Shown: positions 36,508-45,550 of the stretch, piece by piece
Numbering within the stretch: the first letter of the stretch is position 1
Layout: each line of letters begins with the position of its first letter
Assembly (NCBI GenBank): GCA_947503835.1
Contig: CANNFM010000013.1
Span: forward strand, 124,001 to 188,000
DNA length: 64,000 nucleotides
Source of the DNA: an uncultured Aquimarina sp.
Lineage (GTDB): Bacteria; Bacteroidota; Bacteroidia; Flavobacteriales; Flavobacteriaceae
Direction of reading: 5' to 3'
Program-made: the position numbers and the translations under genes
The notes under the pieces: model-generated
The model's input: only the letters and a program-made list of their open reading frames with translations
Told to the model about the DNA's origin: nothing
Databases searched by the model: none

Positions 36508-37161
36508 ATGAAATTTTTTATTGATACTGCAAACCTTGATCAAATTAAAGAAGCTCAAGATCTGGGTGTACTTGATGGGGTAACTACAAACCCATCTTTA
36601 ATGGCAAAAGAAGGGATCACGGGTAAAGAAAACATTATAAATCACTATAAGAAGATATGTGAAATTGTAACCGGTGATGTAAGCGCAGAAGTTATTGCTA
36701 CAGATTATGAAGGCATCATTAAAGAAGGTGAAGAGCTGGCAAAACTGCATGATCAAATTATCGTTAAAGTACCTATGATCAAAGATGGGATTAAAGCAAT
36801 TAAATACTTTAGTGATAAGGGGATCAAAACGAATTGTACTTTAGTTTTTTCTGCAGGCCAGGCTTTACTTGCTGCTAAAGCGGGAGCTACTTACGTTTCG
36901 CCATTTATCGGAAGATTAGATGATATTTCTACAGACGGGCTTAATCTTATCGCAGAGATTAGAATGATCTATGATAATTATGGTTTCGCAACGCAAATAT
37001 TAGCAGCTTCGGTGAGACACACAATGCATGTAATTGATTGTGCTAAGATTGGAGCAGATGTGATGACCGGACCTCTTTCTTCTATAGAAGGATTGCTTAA
37101 GCATCCATTAACAGATATAGGTTTAGAGAAATTCCTTGCTGATTATAAAAAAGGAAACTAA
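36508..37161 (+). CDS. fsa: Transaldolase / fructose-6-phosphate aldolase family (TalC-type, short form)
   Basis: 217 residues, the length of the short (subfamily 5 / TalC) transaldolases. MKFFIDTANLDQIKE, GVTTNPSLMAKEG, the Schiff-base lysine K87 in IIVKVPM, NCTLVFSAGQALLAAKAGA, and ISPFIGR-like VSPFIGRLDD are all present. It would transfer dihydroxyacetone between sedoheptulose-7-P and glyceraldehyde-3-P in the non-oxidative pentose phosphate pathway; a fructose-6-P aldolase activity is known for some members and cannot be excluded. Monocistronic, closed by a good terminator. Confidence 0.93.
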   Translation: MKFFIDTANLDQIKEAQDLGVLDGVTTNPSLMAKEGITGKENIINHYKKICEIVTGDVSAEVIATDYEGIIKEGEELAKLHDQIIVKVPMIKDGIKAIKYFSDKGIKTNCTLVFSAGQALLAAKAGATYVSPFIGRLDDISTDGLNLIAEIRMIYDNYGFATQILAASVRHTMHVIDCAKIGADVMTGPLSSIEGLLKHPLTDIGLEKFLADYKKGN

Positions 37162-37188
37162 AAGAAGAGTTTCTTAAAGCATAATAAC

Positions 37189-37216
37189 AGCTACCTCTTT
37201 TGGGGTAGCTTTTTTA
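37189..37216 (+). terminator. Intrinsic terminator of the transaldolase gene
   Basis: Stem AGCTACC/GGTAGCT (37189-37195 with 37204-37210) and a T-run to 37216. The T-run overlaps the 3' end of the convergent gene on the other strand. Confidence 0.8.
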
Positions 37217-38659
37217 ATTTTCGACACTTGCAAGTCTAGTGTATCGCATCAATTGTTTTTCAAAAATGGAAGAGAAAAGATCTGTATTTGCATTAATGAT
37301 TTTACCCTCTTGGTTTACAAGAATAACTTTATTACGATTATGAATAACCAGTTCTTCAGAAGAGCATTTAGGGTATTTAAACTCATATTCATTATTTAAA
37401 TTATAATGATGTCTCTTGATTGTTTTTAACCAGTTCTTTGTTTGTTCATCATCAGTATTGATAGCGATAAAGTCAATCTCTGGATATAATGTACTAAGAT
37501 ACGAGGCTTTTTTATGAGCTCTAATGTAATGCTCTTTCCTATCCATAGACCAGAAATAAAACGCTGTAATCTGTTTTTTGAAAAGAGAAGAGAGCTTAAT
37601 GGTTTCACCTTTTGATGTAATAAGAGGTTGATCAGGGAGAACATTTTTTGGTCGTAATCTGGAAATAGCTCTCGAGAGTTTTCTTAATTCTTTTTGAGAG
37701 TTTTTGTTAGAACTAACAGATAGGTAGTGAGAAAGTACTTTGTTTAATTCTATATTACTTTTACTTTCTAATAAAAACTTAGTTGTAACTCGTCTTAATA
37801 GATTGTTTTTAATATAAGGGTGTTGTATAAGACTATCGATTAAATCTAATTTATAAATAGTGCTCCCTATCTTATTTTTATACTCCGGAAACTCATTCGA
37901 GTAATTAGTTATAGACGAATTAGTGAAATAATAATTTAAAAACCTGTTATACGAATATAATCTTTTTAGGTCATCATCATTATAGTCAATATCGTTTCTG
38001 TAGCTAAAAAAAGTAATTGGTAAATCTTTAGAATAGTCAAGACCAGCAATTCCGTATCGGCTATTAAAATATAACTCATGTCTAGTAAAATAATCATATT
38101 TGAAACTTGCTTGAGTCAGTTTTTTTGCCAGAATACTTAGTTCATACTTATCAGTAAACTTGTCATGCATTTTTACCTTAAATTTCAACAAAGAATCCTG
38201 GTTCTTTTTAAAATAGGCAGGAGAAAATCGTAATCCGGTCCTTCGTACTTTTTCGCGTTCAATTTCATTTTGTAAAAACATATCAATTAAGAAGTTGTTT
38301 TTTCGCGCACCATCACCTGTAAAAACTAAAGATTCGTCAAATTCTAAAGTATTCAAACGTATAAGAATACTATCTCCTTTTTCTAAAAGAATAACTTGGC
38401 TTTCGGGATTATGTCTAAAAGAATAAAGACCTTCTTTTAAGTTTTCAATTTTATGTAAAAAACGATTCTTTTTATCTAAGTTGATAGTATCATTAGACCC
38501 ATTGCCATCGGATAATACGATGTAGTTTGTATTAGGATTTACAATTTCACCACCAAAATAGGTGTACTCTCTACTTGTTTTTTCTGAAGAATCACAACTG
38601 CACAAGCAATATGATATAAAAGAAAAAAAAACAGCATATTTTAGAAATGAAAGTTGCAT
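37214..38659 (-). CDS. TlpA-like thioredoxin-fold lipoprotein lacking the CxxC active site
   Basis: 481 residues. The signal sequence ends in a cysteine-rich lipobox region (SYCLCSCDS). Residues about 30-120 form a DUF4369-like beta domain (the usual N-terminal partner of TlpA-type thioredoxins in Bacteroidota), a helical middle follows, and residues about 335-475 are a thioredoxin-like fold (PDQPLITSKGETIKLSSLF; TAFYFWSMDRKEH; IDFIAINTDDE; VILVNQEGKI). At the expected WCxxC site the sequence is WSMDRKE, so both redox cysteines are missing and disulfide exchange is unlikely. Possibly a binding or scaffold descendant in the envelope. Convergent with transaldolase; a TATTTTTG box lies 33 bp upstream on this strand. 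Confidence 0.82.
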   Translation of the reverse strand: MQLSFLKYAVFFSFISYCLCSCDSSEKTSREYTYFGGEIVNPNTNYIVLSDGNGSNDTINLDKKNRFLHKIENLKEGLYSFRHNPESQVILLEKGDSILIRLNTLEFDESLVFTGDGARKNNFLIDMFLQNEIEREKVRRTGLRFSPAYFKKNQDSLLKFKVKMHDKFTDKYELSILAKKLTQASFKYDYFTRHELYFNSRYGIAGLDYSKDLPITFFSYRNDIDYNDDDLKRLYSYNRFLNYYFTNSSITNYSNEFPEYKNKIGSTIYKLDLIDSLIQHPYIKNNLLRRVTTKFLLESKSNIELNKVLSHYLSVSSNKNSQKELRKLSRAISRLRPKNVLPDQPLITSKGETIKLSSLFKKQITAFYFWSMDRKEHYIRAHKKASYLSTLYPEIDFIAINTDDEQTKNWLKTIKRHHYNLNNEYEFKYPKCSSEELVIHNRNKVILVNQEGKIINANTDLFSSIFEKQLMRYTRLASVEN

Positions 38660-38691
38660 TTGGAAATCTATATATTAACTGACTATTCGCT

Positions 38692-38699
38692 CAAAAATA
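38692..38699 (-). promoter_or_regulatory. Possible -7 box for the thioredoxin-fold lipoprotein
   Basis: TATTTTTG on the reverse strand, 32 bp before the start codon. No TTG at -33; weak support. Confidence 0.3.
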
Positions 38700-38873
38700 A
38701 AAGGAATCATCTTCAGCCGTTGTTAATTATACGTTAATTCTATAGGTCTTAGTAAAATGTTTGATTTTTTTATAAATTTAGTGAAGTAATCACAAGTTAA
38801 AATGATATAGGATGGTCTTAGATTACAACTTTAAATTAATGGCAGATTGTTTCTGGTTCTGAATCCATTTCTC

Positions 38874-38881
38874 TACTTTTG
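38874..38881 (+). promoter_or_regulatory. Promoter -7 box for the ABC-F gene
   Basis: TACTTTTG matches TAnnTTTG and lies 32 bp upstream of the start. A TTG at 38847-38849 is present but the 24 bp spacer is long. Confidence 0.4.
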
Positions 38882-38913
38882 CGGCAAATTCAAATTATAC
38901 ATTTTCATAAATT

Positions 38914-40539
38914 ATGTTATCAGTTTCTAATCTTTCAGTCCAATTTGGTAAACGAGTGCTTTTTGATGAAGTTAATACCGCCTTTACTCAAGGTAATTGC
39001 TATGGTATTATTGGAGCTAACGGCGCAGGAAAATCTACATTTCTAAAAATACTTTCTGGTCTAACAGAGCCAACTTCGGGACATGTTCATTTAGAACCAG
39101 GAAAACGAATGTCGGTTTTAGAACAGAACCATTATGCATATGATGAATTTACAGTGCTAGAAGCTGTAATAATGGGTAACAAACCTTTATATAAGATCAA
39201 AAAAGAAATTGATGCTCTGTATGCAGATTATACAGACGAAAATGCAGAGAAAATAGGAGAACTTCAGGTGCAATTTGAAGAAATGAATGGTTGGAATGCC
39301 GACAGTGATGCAGCTGCCATGCTCTCTAATTTAGGGATCAAAGAAGGTTTGCATTATACCCAAATGGCAGATTTGGATACAAAACAAAGGGTGCGAGTGT
39401 TGATAGCACAATGTTTGTTTGGTAATCCCGATGTGTTGATTATGGATGAGCCAACAAATGACCTGGATTATGAAACGATTTCGTGGTTAGAAAACTTTTT
39501 GGCTAATTATGATAATACGGTAATAGTTGTATCACACGACCGTCACTTTTTAGATGCTGTATGTACCCATATTTCTGATATCGATTTTAGTAAAATTAAT
39601 CAGTATAGCGGTAATTATACGTTTTGGTATGAATCTTCACAATTGGCGGCAAGACAAAGGGCGCAACAAAATAAGAAAGCAGAAGAAAAGAAGAAAGAAT
39701 TACAAGAGTTTATCGCTAGATTTAGTGCTAACGTAGCCAAATCAAAGCAAGCTACATCTCGTAAAAAGATGATTGAGAAGCTTAATATCGAAGATATCAA
39801 ACCATCAAGTCGTCGTTATCCTGCTATTATATTCGAAAGAGATAGAGAGGCAGGGGATCAAATTCTAAATGTAGAAGGGTTAGCAGCAAGTGTTGAAGGA
39901 GAAACATTATTTAAAGATATTGACATTAACCTGGCCAAAGGAGATAAAGTGGTGGTGTTCTCAAAAGATTCAAGAGCAACTTCTGCATTTTATCAGATAT
40001 TAAATGATAAACAAAAAGCGGACTCAGGTAAATTTGCTTGGGGGATTACAACTACACAATCCTACTTGCCTGCTGATAATAGCGAATATTTTCAGAATGA
40101 TCTCTCTCTAGTGGATTGGTTACGTCAATGGGCAACTACAGAAGAAGAACGAGAAGAAGTATACCTTAGAGGTTTCTTAGGAAAAATGATTTTTAGTGGT
40201 GAAGAAGCACTTAAAAAATCTAATGTGCTTTCTGGAGGAGAAAAAGTGCGTTGTATGCTGTCAAAAATGATGATGACCAGGGCAAATGTGTTGATGTTAG
40301 ATGAGCCAACCAATCACCTGGATCTAGAATCGATTACTGCATTTAATAATTCATTGAAGAATTTTAAAGGGACTGTGCTGTTTACAACCCACGATCATGA
40401 GTTTGCCCAAACGGTAGGTAACCGAGTAATAGAACTCACACCTAACGGAGTAATTGATCGGTATGCTACATTTGATGAATATATGAATGACCCAAAAATT
40501 AAAGAACTTCGTGAAAAGATGTATGCAGTAAATGCGTAA
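38914..40539 (+). CDS. ABC-F family ATPase (YbiT-like) with one degenerate ATP site
   Basis: 541 residues, two ATP-binding cassettes and no membrane segment. NBD1: Walker A GANGAGKST (34-42), Walker B IMDEPTNDLD (176-185), H-loop VSHDRH; its signature motif is LDTKQ (154-158) instead of LSGGQ. The charged P-site-tRNA-interaction linker lies at about 245-300. NBD2: the Walker A position reads FSKDSRATS (349-357), with no GKS/T; the signature LSGGE (439-443) and Walker B MLDEPTNHLD (461-470) are intact. ABC-F proteins act on the ribosome E site in translation control or drug resistance; the resemblance is to the YbiT/Uup housekeeping group, not a named resistance gene. Monocistronic between a -7 box and a strong bidirectional terminator. 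Confidence 0.93.
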   Translation: MLSVSNLSVQFGKRVLFDEVNTAFTQGNCYGIIGANGAGKSTFLKILSGLTEPTSGHVHLEPGKRMSVLEQNHYAYDEFTVLEAVIMGNKPLYKIKKEIDALYADYTDENAEKIGELQVQFEEMNGWNADSDAAAMLSNLGIKEGLHYTQMADLDTKQRVRVLIAQCLFGNPDVLIMDEPTNDLDYETISWLENFLANYDNTVIVVSHDRHFLDAVCTHISDIDFSKINQYSGNYTFWYESSQLAARQRAQQNKKAEEKKKELQEFIARFSANVAKSKQATSRKKMIEKLNIEDIKPSSRRYPAIIFERDREAGDQILNVEGLAASVEGETLFKDIDINLAKGDKVVVFSKDSRATSAFYQILNDKQKADSGKFAWGITTTQSYLPADNSEYFQNDLSLVDWLRQWATTEEEREEVYLRGFLGKMIFSGEEALKKSNVLSGGEKVRCMLSKMMMTRANVLMLDEPTNHLDLESITAFNNSLKNFKGTVLFTTHDHEFAQTVGNRVIELTPNGVIDRYATFDEYMNDPKIKELREKMYAVNA

Positions 40540-40555
40540 ATAAACTTTAAAAAAA

Positions 40556-40606
40556 AACACTAGACAAAAAGACCTTGTAATATGCAAGGTCTTTTTGTTT
40601 AGTGTT
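40556..40606. terminator. Strong bidirectional terminator after the ABC-F gene
   Basis: A 22 bp stem with one mismatch (40556-40577 with 40585-40606) and a 7 nt loop. The stem itself carries poly-A on one side and poly-T on the other. Confidence 0.85.
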
Positions 40607-40912
40607 GGAAGATACTATAAAATACTTCGTTTGTACATAGCAGATTTTGTGTGAGTTAGTTTATTAGCGTATTCTTATTGAATAAATGGTAATAGAAATA
40701 AGATATATTTGATCAACGAATGTTAAATTTGTTAAATTATCTTCGAAATTAGTTGTAATAATTGTCTAATATCTGTTATTTTACACTCTCGTGTGGTTGC
40801 CATTTTTGTTTTGTTGTTTAACCACATCTATTTAATTAATAAACTTCGCCCCTTTGAAGTTTTTGTGAACTAACCTGTAATGTAGCTATAGCTGAGTAAG
40901 CTTTAATAGTTA
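40607..40912 (+). other. 306 bp AT-rich upstream region of the secreted-protein operon
   Basis: No gene. It holds two TAnnTTTG boxes (40704-40711 and 40724-40731) and a 7 bp inverted repeat (40792-40798 with 40820-40826), implying a leader of about 200 nt if the upstream boxes are used. Confidence 0.45.
40678..40711 (+). promoter_or_regulatory. Candidate promoter for the 40931-44858 operon
   Basis: TTG at 40678-40680 and TATATTTG at 40704-40711 with a 23 bp spacer, longer than the usual 19. A second TAAATTTG box at 40724 competes. Confidence 0.35.
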
Positions 40913-40930
40913 ATGTATAATTACGGTTCA

Positions 40931-41356
40931 ATGTTATCAAGAAAAATCACGCTTATTTTTTTTCTTAGTCTTACTATTTTCTCATTTGCGCAATGTAAAA
41001 CAGTTGGAGAAAATACCAAAGAAGAAACTTCTTTACCTACATCAATTAAACCTGTTGTGAACAATACTTCTACCACAAGATTAAATGGAGACAAATCTAT
41101 GGAACTTCATGTGCAAAAGAACATGAAAGTAGGTGATCCTGCATTTCATTTTAAGTATGTAGTGTATAAAGCTGGTACTAAAGAAATAATAAAAAAAGGT
41201 ACTTTTAGAGGTACTAGCGTTGATTGGAATACTACCACTTCGTTAAAACTTACTCCCTACATCGGGATGGAACAAAAACCGATTTCGGATAATCCAGAAG
41301 AAATTCTTAATAAAAATACTCACACTCAATTAATAATAATCAATTTAAATAACTAA
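40931..41356 (+). CDS. Small secreted protein, unknown function
   Basis: 141 residues from the ATG at 40931. An in-frame ATG at 40913 would add six residues before the basic LSRKITL signal-peptide start, so I prefer the later one. Signal peptide to about residue 20 (FSFAQ, then C; the FAQC string is a poor lipobox, so signal peptidase I is as likely). The mature part is about 120 residues with beta-strand character and no family I recognise. It ends 1 bp before the next gene, so the two are cotranscribed and probably work together at the cell surface. Confidence 0.72.
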   Translation: MLSRKITLIFFLSLTIFSFAQCKTVGENTKEETSLPTSIKPVVNNTSTTRLNGDKSMELHVQKNMKVGDPAFHFKYVVYKAGTKEIIKKGTFRGTSVDWNTTTSLKLTPYIGMEQKPISDNPEEILNKNTHTQLIIINLNN

Positions 41357-41357
41357 A

Positions 41358-44300
41358 ATGAAACGCAAACTTTACTTTAAACAATTGCTTTTACTAGTTT
41401 CTATGATGTTAGTTCTTGCTTCTTGTGACAACAAGAATGAGCAAACAATTGTAGAGATGAAGACTCCTGAAGTCTTAAAGAGCAAGAAAACTAAAAAAGA
41501 CCATAACAAGAAGAAGGGGATTGAGCTTATGGCGGATTATATTTCTGACCTTCAGAAACCTATAGGTAAAGAAAAGTCTACCTATAAAGATGGCTATATG
41601 ATGACAGAGCATCAAAAGGCTATAAAAAAAGCAAATACTTTCAGGTCTAAAAGTGCAAGTATCATTAAATATACAGAGCGTGGACCAGCAAACGTGCCTG
41701 GTAGAATACGTGGTGTAGTGGTCGCTCCTGATAATGTAGATAAATGGTATGCTGGTACTGTAGGTGGTGGACTTTGGGTAACCGAGGATGCCGGAACTAC
41801 ATGGGAAAACCTTACAGATTACAAAGTGCCAAACCTTTCTACTTCTACGGTAGCAATAAGCAAAAATAACCCTCAAGTTCTTTATGTGGGTACAGGGGAG
41901 CCTTTTGGTAACCTAGATGCTATTGGAGGTGTAGGTGTTCTTAAATCTACAAATGCTGGTCGCACCTGGGAATATCTTAATAATACTAAGGATTTTGGTG
42001 GTATAGGTCGTTTGGCAGTAAACCAAAATGATGAAAATCACCTTGTTGTAGCAAGCCAGAATGGTATTTTTGTAACCAGAGATGGCGGTGCTACATGGGC
42101 AAATACATATAGCGGAGGTAACGTACAAGATCTTAATTATGCTACCGATGCTTGTACTGTAATGTATGCAGGTGTAAATGGTGTTGGTGTTATCAAAAGT
42201 AACAATGGTGGATCAACATGGAATGTAGTATTGAATAAAGACGACTATAATGCTAATCATGCACGTTTCGAACTAGATATATCACCAGCTAATTCTAATA
42301 AAATTTTTGTTGGAGTGTATACTCCTCAAGGGGGAGCAACTACAGCAGTTAATACAGATTTCTATGTCTCAGACGATGCCGGTGAAACATTTACTTTACT
42401 TGCGTATGAGGGAGCTCCGGCCTCAGGTAACTTAATTACAGGACAAGGATGGTACGATAACCTTTTAATGGCGCACCCTTTTAACGAAAATATTTTTTAT
42501 TCTGGTGGTGTAGTAACGCATAGAGTAGAAGTTGCGGGAAAACCTTTAAGTTATACTTTCCAACCTATTGCTGCAGGATATAATAACGAATTAAATGATT
42601 ATGTTCATGTTGATCAACATGGTTTGACGTATATCCCAAGTCAAGGGAAAGAGAAAAAGTTTAAATTGATCCTTTCTAATGATGGGGGGGTGTATCATAC
42701 AGATTATCTTGTTGATCCAGGAACTACTTTTAATGATTGGTCTCAAGCTGCGGTTAGATTAAACTGTACACAATTTTATGGTGCAGATAAACGTAATGGG
42801 GTACAAGACTATACAGCAGGTGCACAAGATAATGGTACTTGGATATCGTTTACCCCAAGTGGAGCAAATGATGAAACAGATTATATATTCATTATAGGCG
42901 GTGATGGTTTTGAAGTATTATGGAATTATAACGATCCTAATAAATTTATTGGAGGATCACAGTTTAATGGATTTGTTCGTTATGTAAACGGACAAGGATT
43001 TAATGCAAGACATGGTGAGTCTGGATCAGGTACTTCTCCTTTCTATTCAAAAATTACAAATTCAAATAATAATCCAGATGTTCTTTTTAGCCCTTCTATT
43101 AGTGGGGTATGGAGATCTTCTAACTTTGCAGAATCTTGGAGCTTGACGCCTATTCCAAATAATTTTTCGGTTGGAGCTAGTAGTGCATTAGATGTATCTG
43201 TGTCTACAGCTAATCCAGATGTTGTTTGGGCGGGTAATGCAATGACAGAATCAGGAAGTTATGTAATGCATGTTTCAAAGGATAATGGAATTTCGTATGA
43301 AGCTACTGCTACTTTTGCTGATCCAAGAGACGGTATAGGTCACAATTATTTCATTGCAGGTGTAGAAACATCGCCTACTAATGCTGATAGAGCATATGTT
43401 TTATTCTCAGGACAAGGTGCAGCTAAAATCCTTAGAACTGAAGATTTAGGGCAGACTTGGGAAGATATCTCAGGTTTTTCTACAGGAGAAGATAGAGGTT
43501 TCCCAGATGTAGCTATTCATAGTTTAGTTGAAATGCCTTTTGATGAAGATAGATTATGGGTAGGAACTGATATTGGAGTTTTCCAAACCTTAGACGGTGG
43601 TAAAAACTGGGCATTATTGGCTGGTTTGCCTGCATTTTCTGTTTGGCAAATGAAAATAGTGAACAATGAAGTGGTTATGGCTACACATGGTAGAGGAGTT
43701 TGGACTGCAGAACTTGAAGAGTTGGCAGGATATGAGCCACCTGCTTACTATGCACCTCCAACAATTGTTAGTGCATCTCAAGAGTCAATCGAAAGTCAAG
43801 ATGCTATAGTGAAATATGTACAAACCAATGAAGATGCTGAGTTAATTAAGGTATTTGTTGACGGTGTAGAAGTTGACCAAATCACAGACAATGTAGCTCA
43901 AGGAACCGAATTTGAATATGCTATAGACGATTTAACTGAAGGTGAACATAGTATAGGGTTTCAGGTAGTAGACAGTCAGCAGAATAGTTCTATTGTTGCT
44001 ACAGGAGAATTTGATATTATTGATTTTGAAGAACCAGAATCTTTGGTTTCAATTGATACTTTTGAAGCCAATAATGTATATACTTTTGGAGGAGAGTTTG
44101 TAATTGATAATGTTGGTGGAACAGTAGGCAAAGATGTGCTAAATAATGCAGGTCATCCCTATTTAAATGGAGTAGAATATAGTACAGTTTTAAAAAATCC
44201 GATTGTTGTTACTGCAGGAAATGAAAATTTCTCTTATGAAGATGTTGCTATTGTAGAATTAGGCCCTGCACCTGGGCAGTTTTACGATTTTGTTGCTATA

Positions 44301-44858
44301 GAAGCATCAACTGATCTTCAAAATTGGGTGCAATTAGATGCGTATAGTTCAGAAAGATTCCCAGAGTGGACAGAAGTACATGATTCTGGGCCAGCACCTT
44401 CAATAAACGATGAGTTATTTAAGGAACAATCTTTAAATTTATTAGAATTTTTTGAAGAAGGAGATGTTATTGCTTTACGCTTCAGATTAGTTACAGACGG
44501 GGGAGTAACCTCCTTTGGATGGGCAATTCGATCAATTAATCCTGGTCAAGCCGAAGCTGAAGAGGAAACGGCAGAAGAAGAAGAAGAGGAAGAGCCAGCA
44601 CTTGGTTTAAATACCAATAGAGCTCTTATATATCCTACAGTATCTAATGGAGAGTTTAGAATCTCTTCATCTAAAACAATCAGTAACGCTAAAGTTGATA
44701 TATATAATGTAAGTGGTGGTCTTGTATATACAAAGAATATTGGAGTATTAGATGCGTCTGAACAACCTTTATCTTTGTTTAACCTTAAATCAGGAATATA
44801 TTTTACTGTTATTACTGGTGATAATGGTCAAGAGAATGGAAGAATTATAGTTAAATAA
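41358..44858 (+). CDS. Sortilin/BNR-repeat beta-propeller protein with T9SS type A sorting domain
   Basis: 1,166 residues. The N-terminus has a lipobox-like LASC at about 20-23. Residues about 85-790 form VPS10/BNR (Asp-box) propellers with repeated TxDGGxTW-type boxes (TEDAGTTWENL, STNAGRTWEYL, TRDGGATWAN, TLDGGKNWALL). An Ig-like or cadherin-like segment follows (about 795-890), then a beta-rich segment (about 900-1060), a poly-glutamate linker, and a Por_Sec_tail type A C-terminal domain (last 75 residues; YPTVSNGEF, VDIYNVSGG, LKSGIYF, GRIIVK). Proteins of this class are large exported surface or secreted proteins, sometimes glycosidases or binding proteins. No catalytic residues can be pinned here. 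Second gene of a two-gene operon, closed by a terminator. Confidence 0.88.
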   Translation: MKRKLYFKQLLLLVSMMLVLASCDNKNEQTIVEMKTPEVLKSKKTKKDHNKKKGIELMADYISDLQKPIGKEKSTYKDGYMMTEHQKAIKKANTFRSKSASIIKYTERGPANVPGRIRGVVVAPDNVDKWYAGTVGGGLWVTEDAGTTWENLTDYKVPNLSTSTVAISKNNPQVLYVGTGEPFGNLDAIGGVGVLKSTNAGRTWEYLNNTKDFGGIGRLAVNQNDENHLVVASQNGIFVTRDGGATWANTYSGGNVQDLNYATDACTVMYAGVNGVGVIKSNNGGSTWNVVLNKDDYNANHARFELDISPANSNKIFVGVYTPQGGATTAVNTDFYVSDDAGETFTLLAYEGAPASGNLITGQGWYDNLLMAHPFNENIFYSGGVVTHRVEVAGKPLSYTFQPIAAGYNNELNDYVHVDQHGLTYIPSQGKEKKFKLILSNDGGVYHTDYLVDPGTTFNDWSQAAVRLNCTQFYGADKRNGVQDYTAGAQDNGTWISFTPSGANDETDYIFIIGGDGFEVLWNYNDPNKFIGGSQFNGFVRYVNGQGFNARHGESGSGTSPFYSKITNSNNNPDVLFSPSISGVWRSSNFAESWSLTPIPNNFSVGASSALDVSVSTANPDVVWAGNAMTESGSYVMHVSKDNGISYEATATFADPRDGIGHNYFIAGVETSPTNADRAYVLFSGQGAAKILRTEDLGQTWEDISGFSTGEDRGFPDVAIHSLVEMPFDEDRLWVGTDIGVFQTLDGGKNWALLAGLPAFSVWQMKIVNNEVVMATHGRGVWTAELEELAGYEPPAYYAPPTIVSASQESIESQDAIVKYVQTNEDAELIKVFVDGVEVDQITDNVAQGTEFEYAIDDLTEGEHSIGFQVVDSQQNSSIVATGEFDIIDFEEPESLVSIDTFEANNVYTFGGEFVIDNVGGTVGKDVLNNAGHPYLNGVEYSTVLKNPIVVTAGNENFSYEDVAIVELGPAPGQFYDFVAIEASTDLQNWVQLDAYSSERFPEWTEVHDSGPAPSINDELFKEQSLNLLEFFEEGDVIALRFRLVTDGGVTSFGWAIRSINPGQAEAEEETAEEEEEEEPALGLNTNRALIYPTVSNGEFRISSSKTISNAKVDIYNVSGGLVYTKNIGVLDASEQPLSLFNLKSGIYFTVITGDNGQENGRIIVK

Positions 44859-44897
44859 TCATATTTAGTTACGATTATATCTTCACAAAGTTGTATA

Positions 44898-44931
44898 AAA
44901 AAACCCGCTAGTTTTTACTAGCGGGTTTTTG
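44898..44931. terminator. Bidirectional terminator between convergent genes
   Basis: A 12 bp perfect stem (44901-44912 with 44917-44928) extended by A/T pairs, 4 nt loop, A-run before and T-run after. It serves both the propeller gene and the TetR gene that converges on it. Confidence 0.9.
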
Positions 44932-44948
44932 GTTTTAAAACGAATTGA

Positions 44949-45548
44949 TTATTTCATCAAGCCTTCAAACTTTAAGAACATGTAATCTTTTATAGTAGAC
45001 TCCAAAGTTTCTTTACTCTGATTAAAGAATTTGTCATCAGTAATAAGTCGCAGGATAAAAAACTCATCTAACTTTATAAGTAGCTCAACAGAGACAGGTT
45101 TTAATAACTTACTTTCAATACCAAAAAGATAAAACTGTTTTAAGTCTTCTAATAATTCATATAAAAAATCTTCAATGATTTGCCATGCAGATGGAAAATG
45201 CTTTTGTAATTGTTTTAAATAAAAAGCAGAGATGTCTTTGGCTCCTTCAGTTAAAATGGTGGCTAGAGTCTCATAATGATAATCTAATTGCAAGATTTCC
45301 TTAGTAATTTCATCTTTATACGTATACAATCTATTGATCCTTACCTGCGTGATATAATCAAAAACTTCCTCTTTTGTAGTAAAATATTGATAGATAGTGG
45401 ATTTACTTTTGTTCATCAAAGTTGCCAGATTGTCCATTGTAAGATCTCCTAAATCTTTATTTTTTAGTTTAGGAAGTATGGCCTGAGTCCATTGTTCAAC
45501 TTTTTTATTTTTATTCTTACGATTTTTGAGAATAGATTTTCTTCCCAT
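44949..45548 (-). CDS. TetR/AcrR family transcriptional regulator
   Basis: 199 residues. A lysine-rich N-terminal extension (about 1-18) is followed by a TetR helix-turn-helix at about 20-66 (LTMDNLATLMNKSKSTIYQYFTTKEEV), then an all-helical ligand-binding and dimerisation domain with no characterised relative that I recognise. The gene is divergent from the GMC oxidoreductase; the 220 bp between them contains a 28 bp imperfect palindrome over a promoter, which is the likely operator. The inducer is unknown; by context a hydrophobic alcohol, sterol or membrane-derived compound handled by the oxidoreductase is possible (inference). Confidence 0.9.
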   Translation of the reverse strand: MGRKSILKNRKNKNKKVEQWTQAILPKLKNKDLGDLTMDNLATLMNKSKSTIYQYFTTKEEVFDYITQVRINRLYTYKDEITKEILQLDYHYETLATILTEGAKDISAFYLKQLQKHFPSAWQIIEDFLYELLEDLKQFYLFGIESKLLKPVSVELLIKLDEFFILRLITDDKFFNQSKETLESTIKDYMFLKFEGLMK

Positions 45549-45550
45549 AT

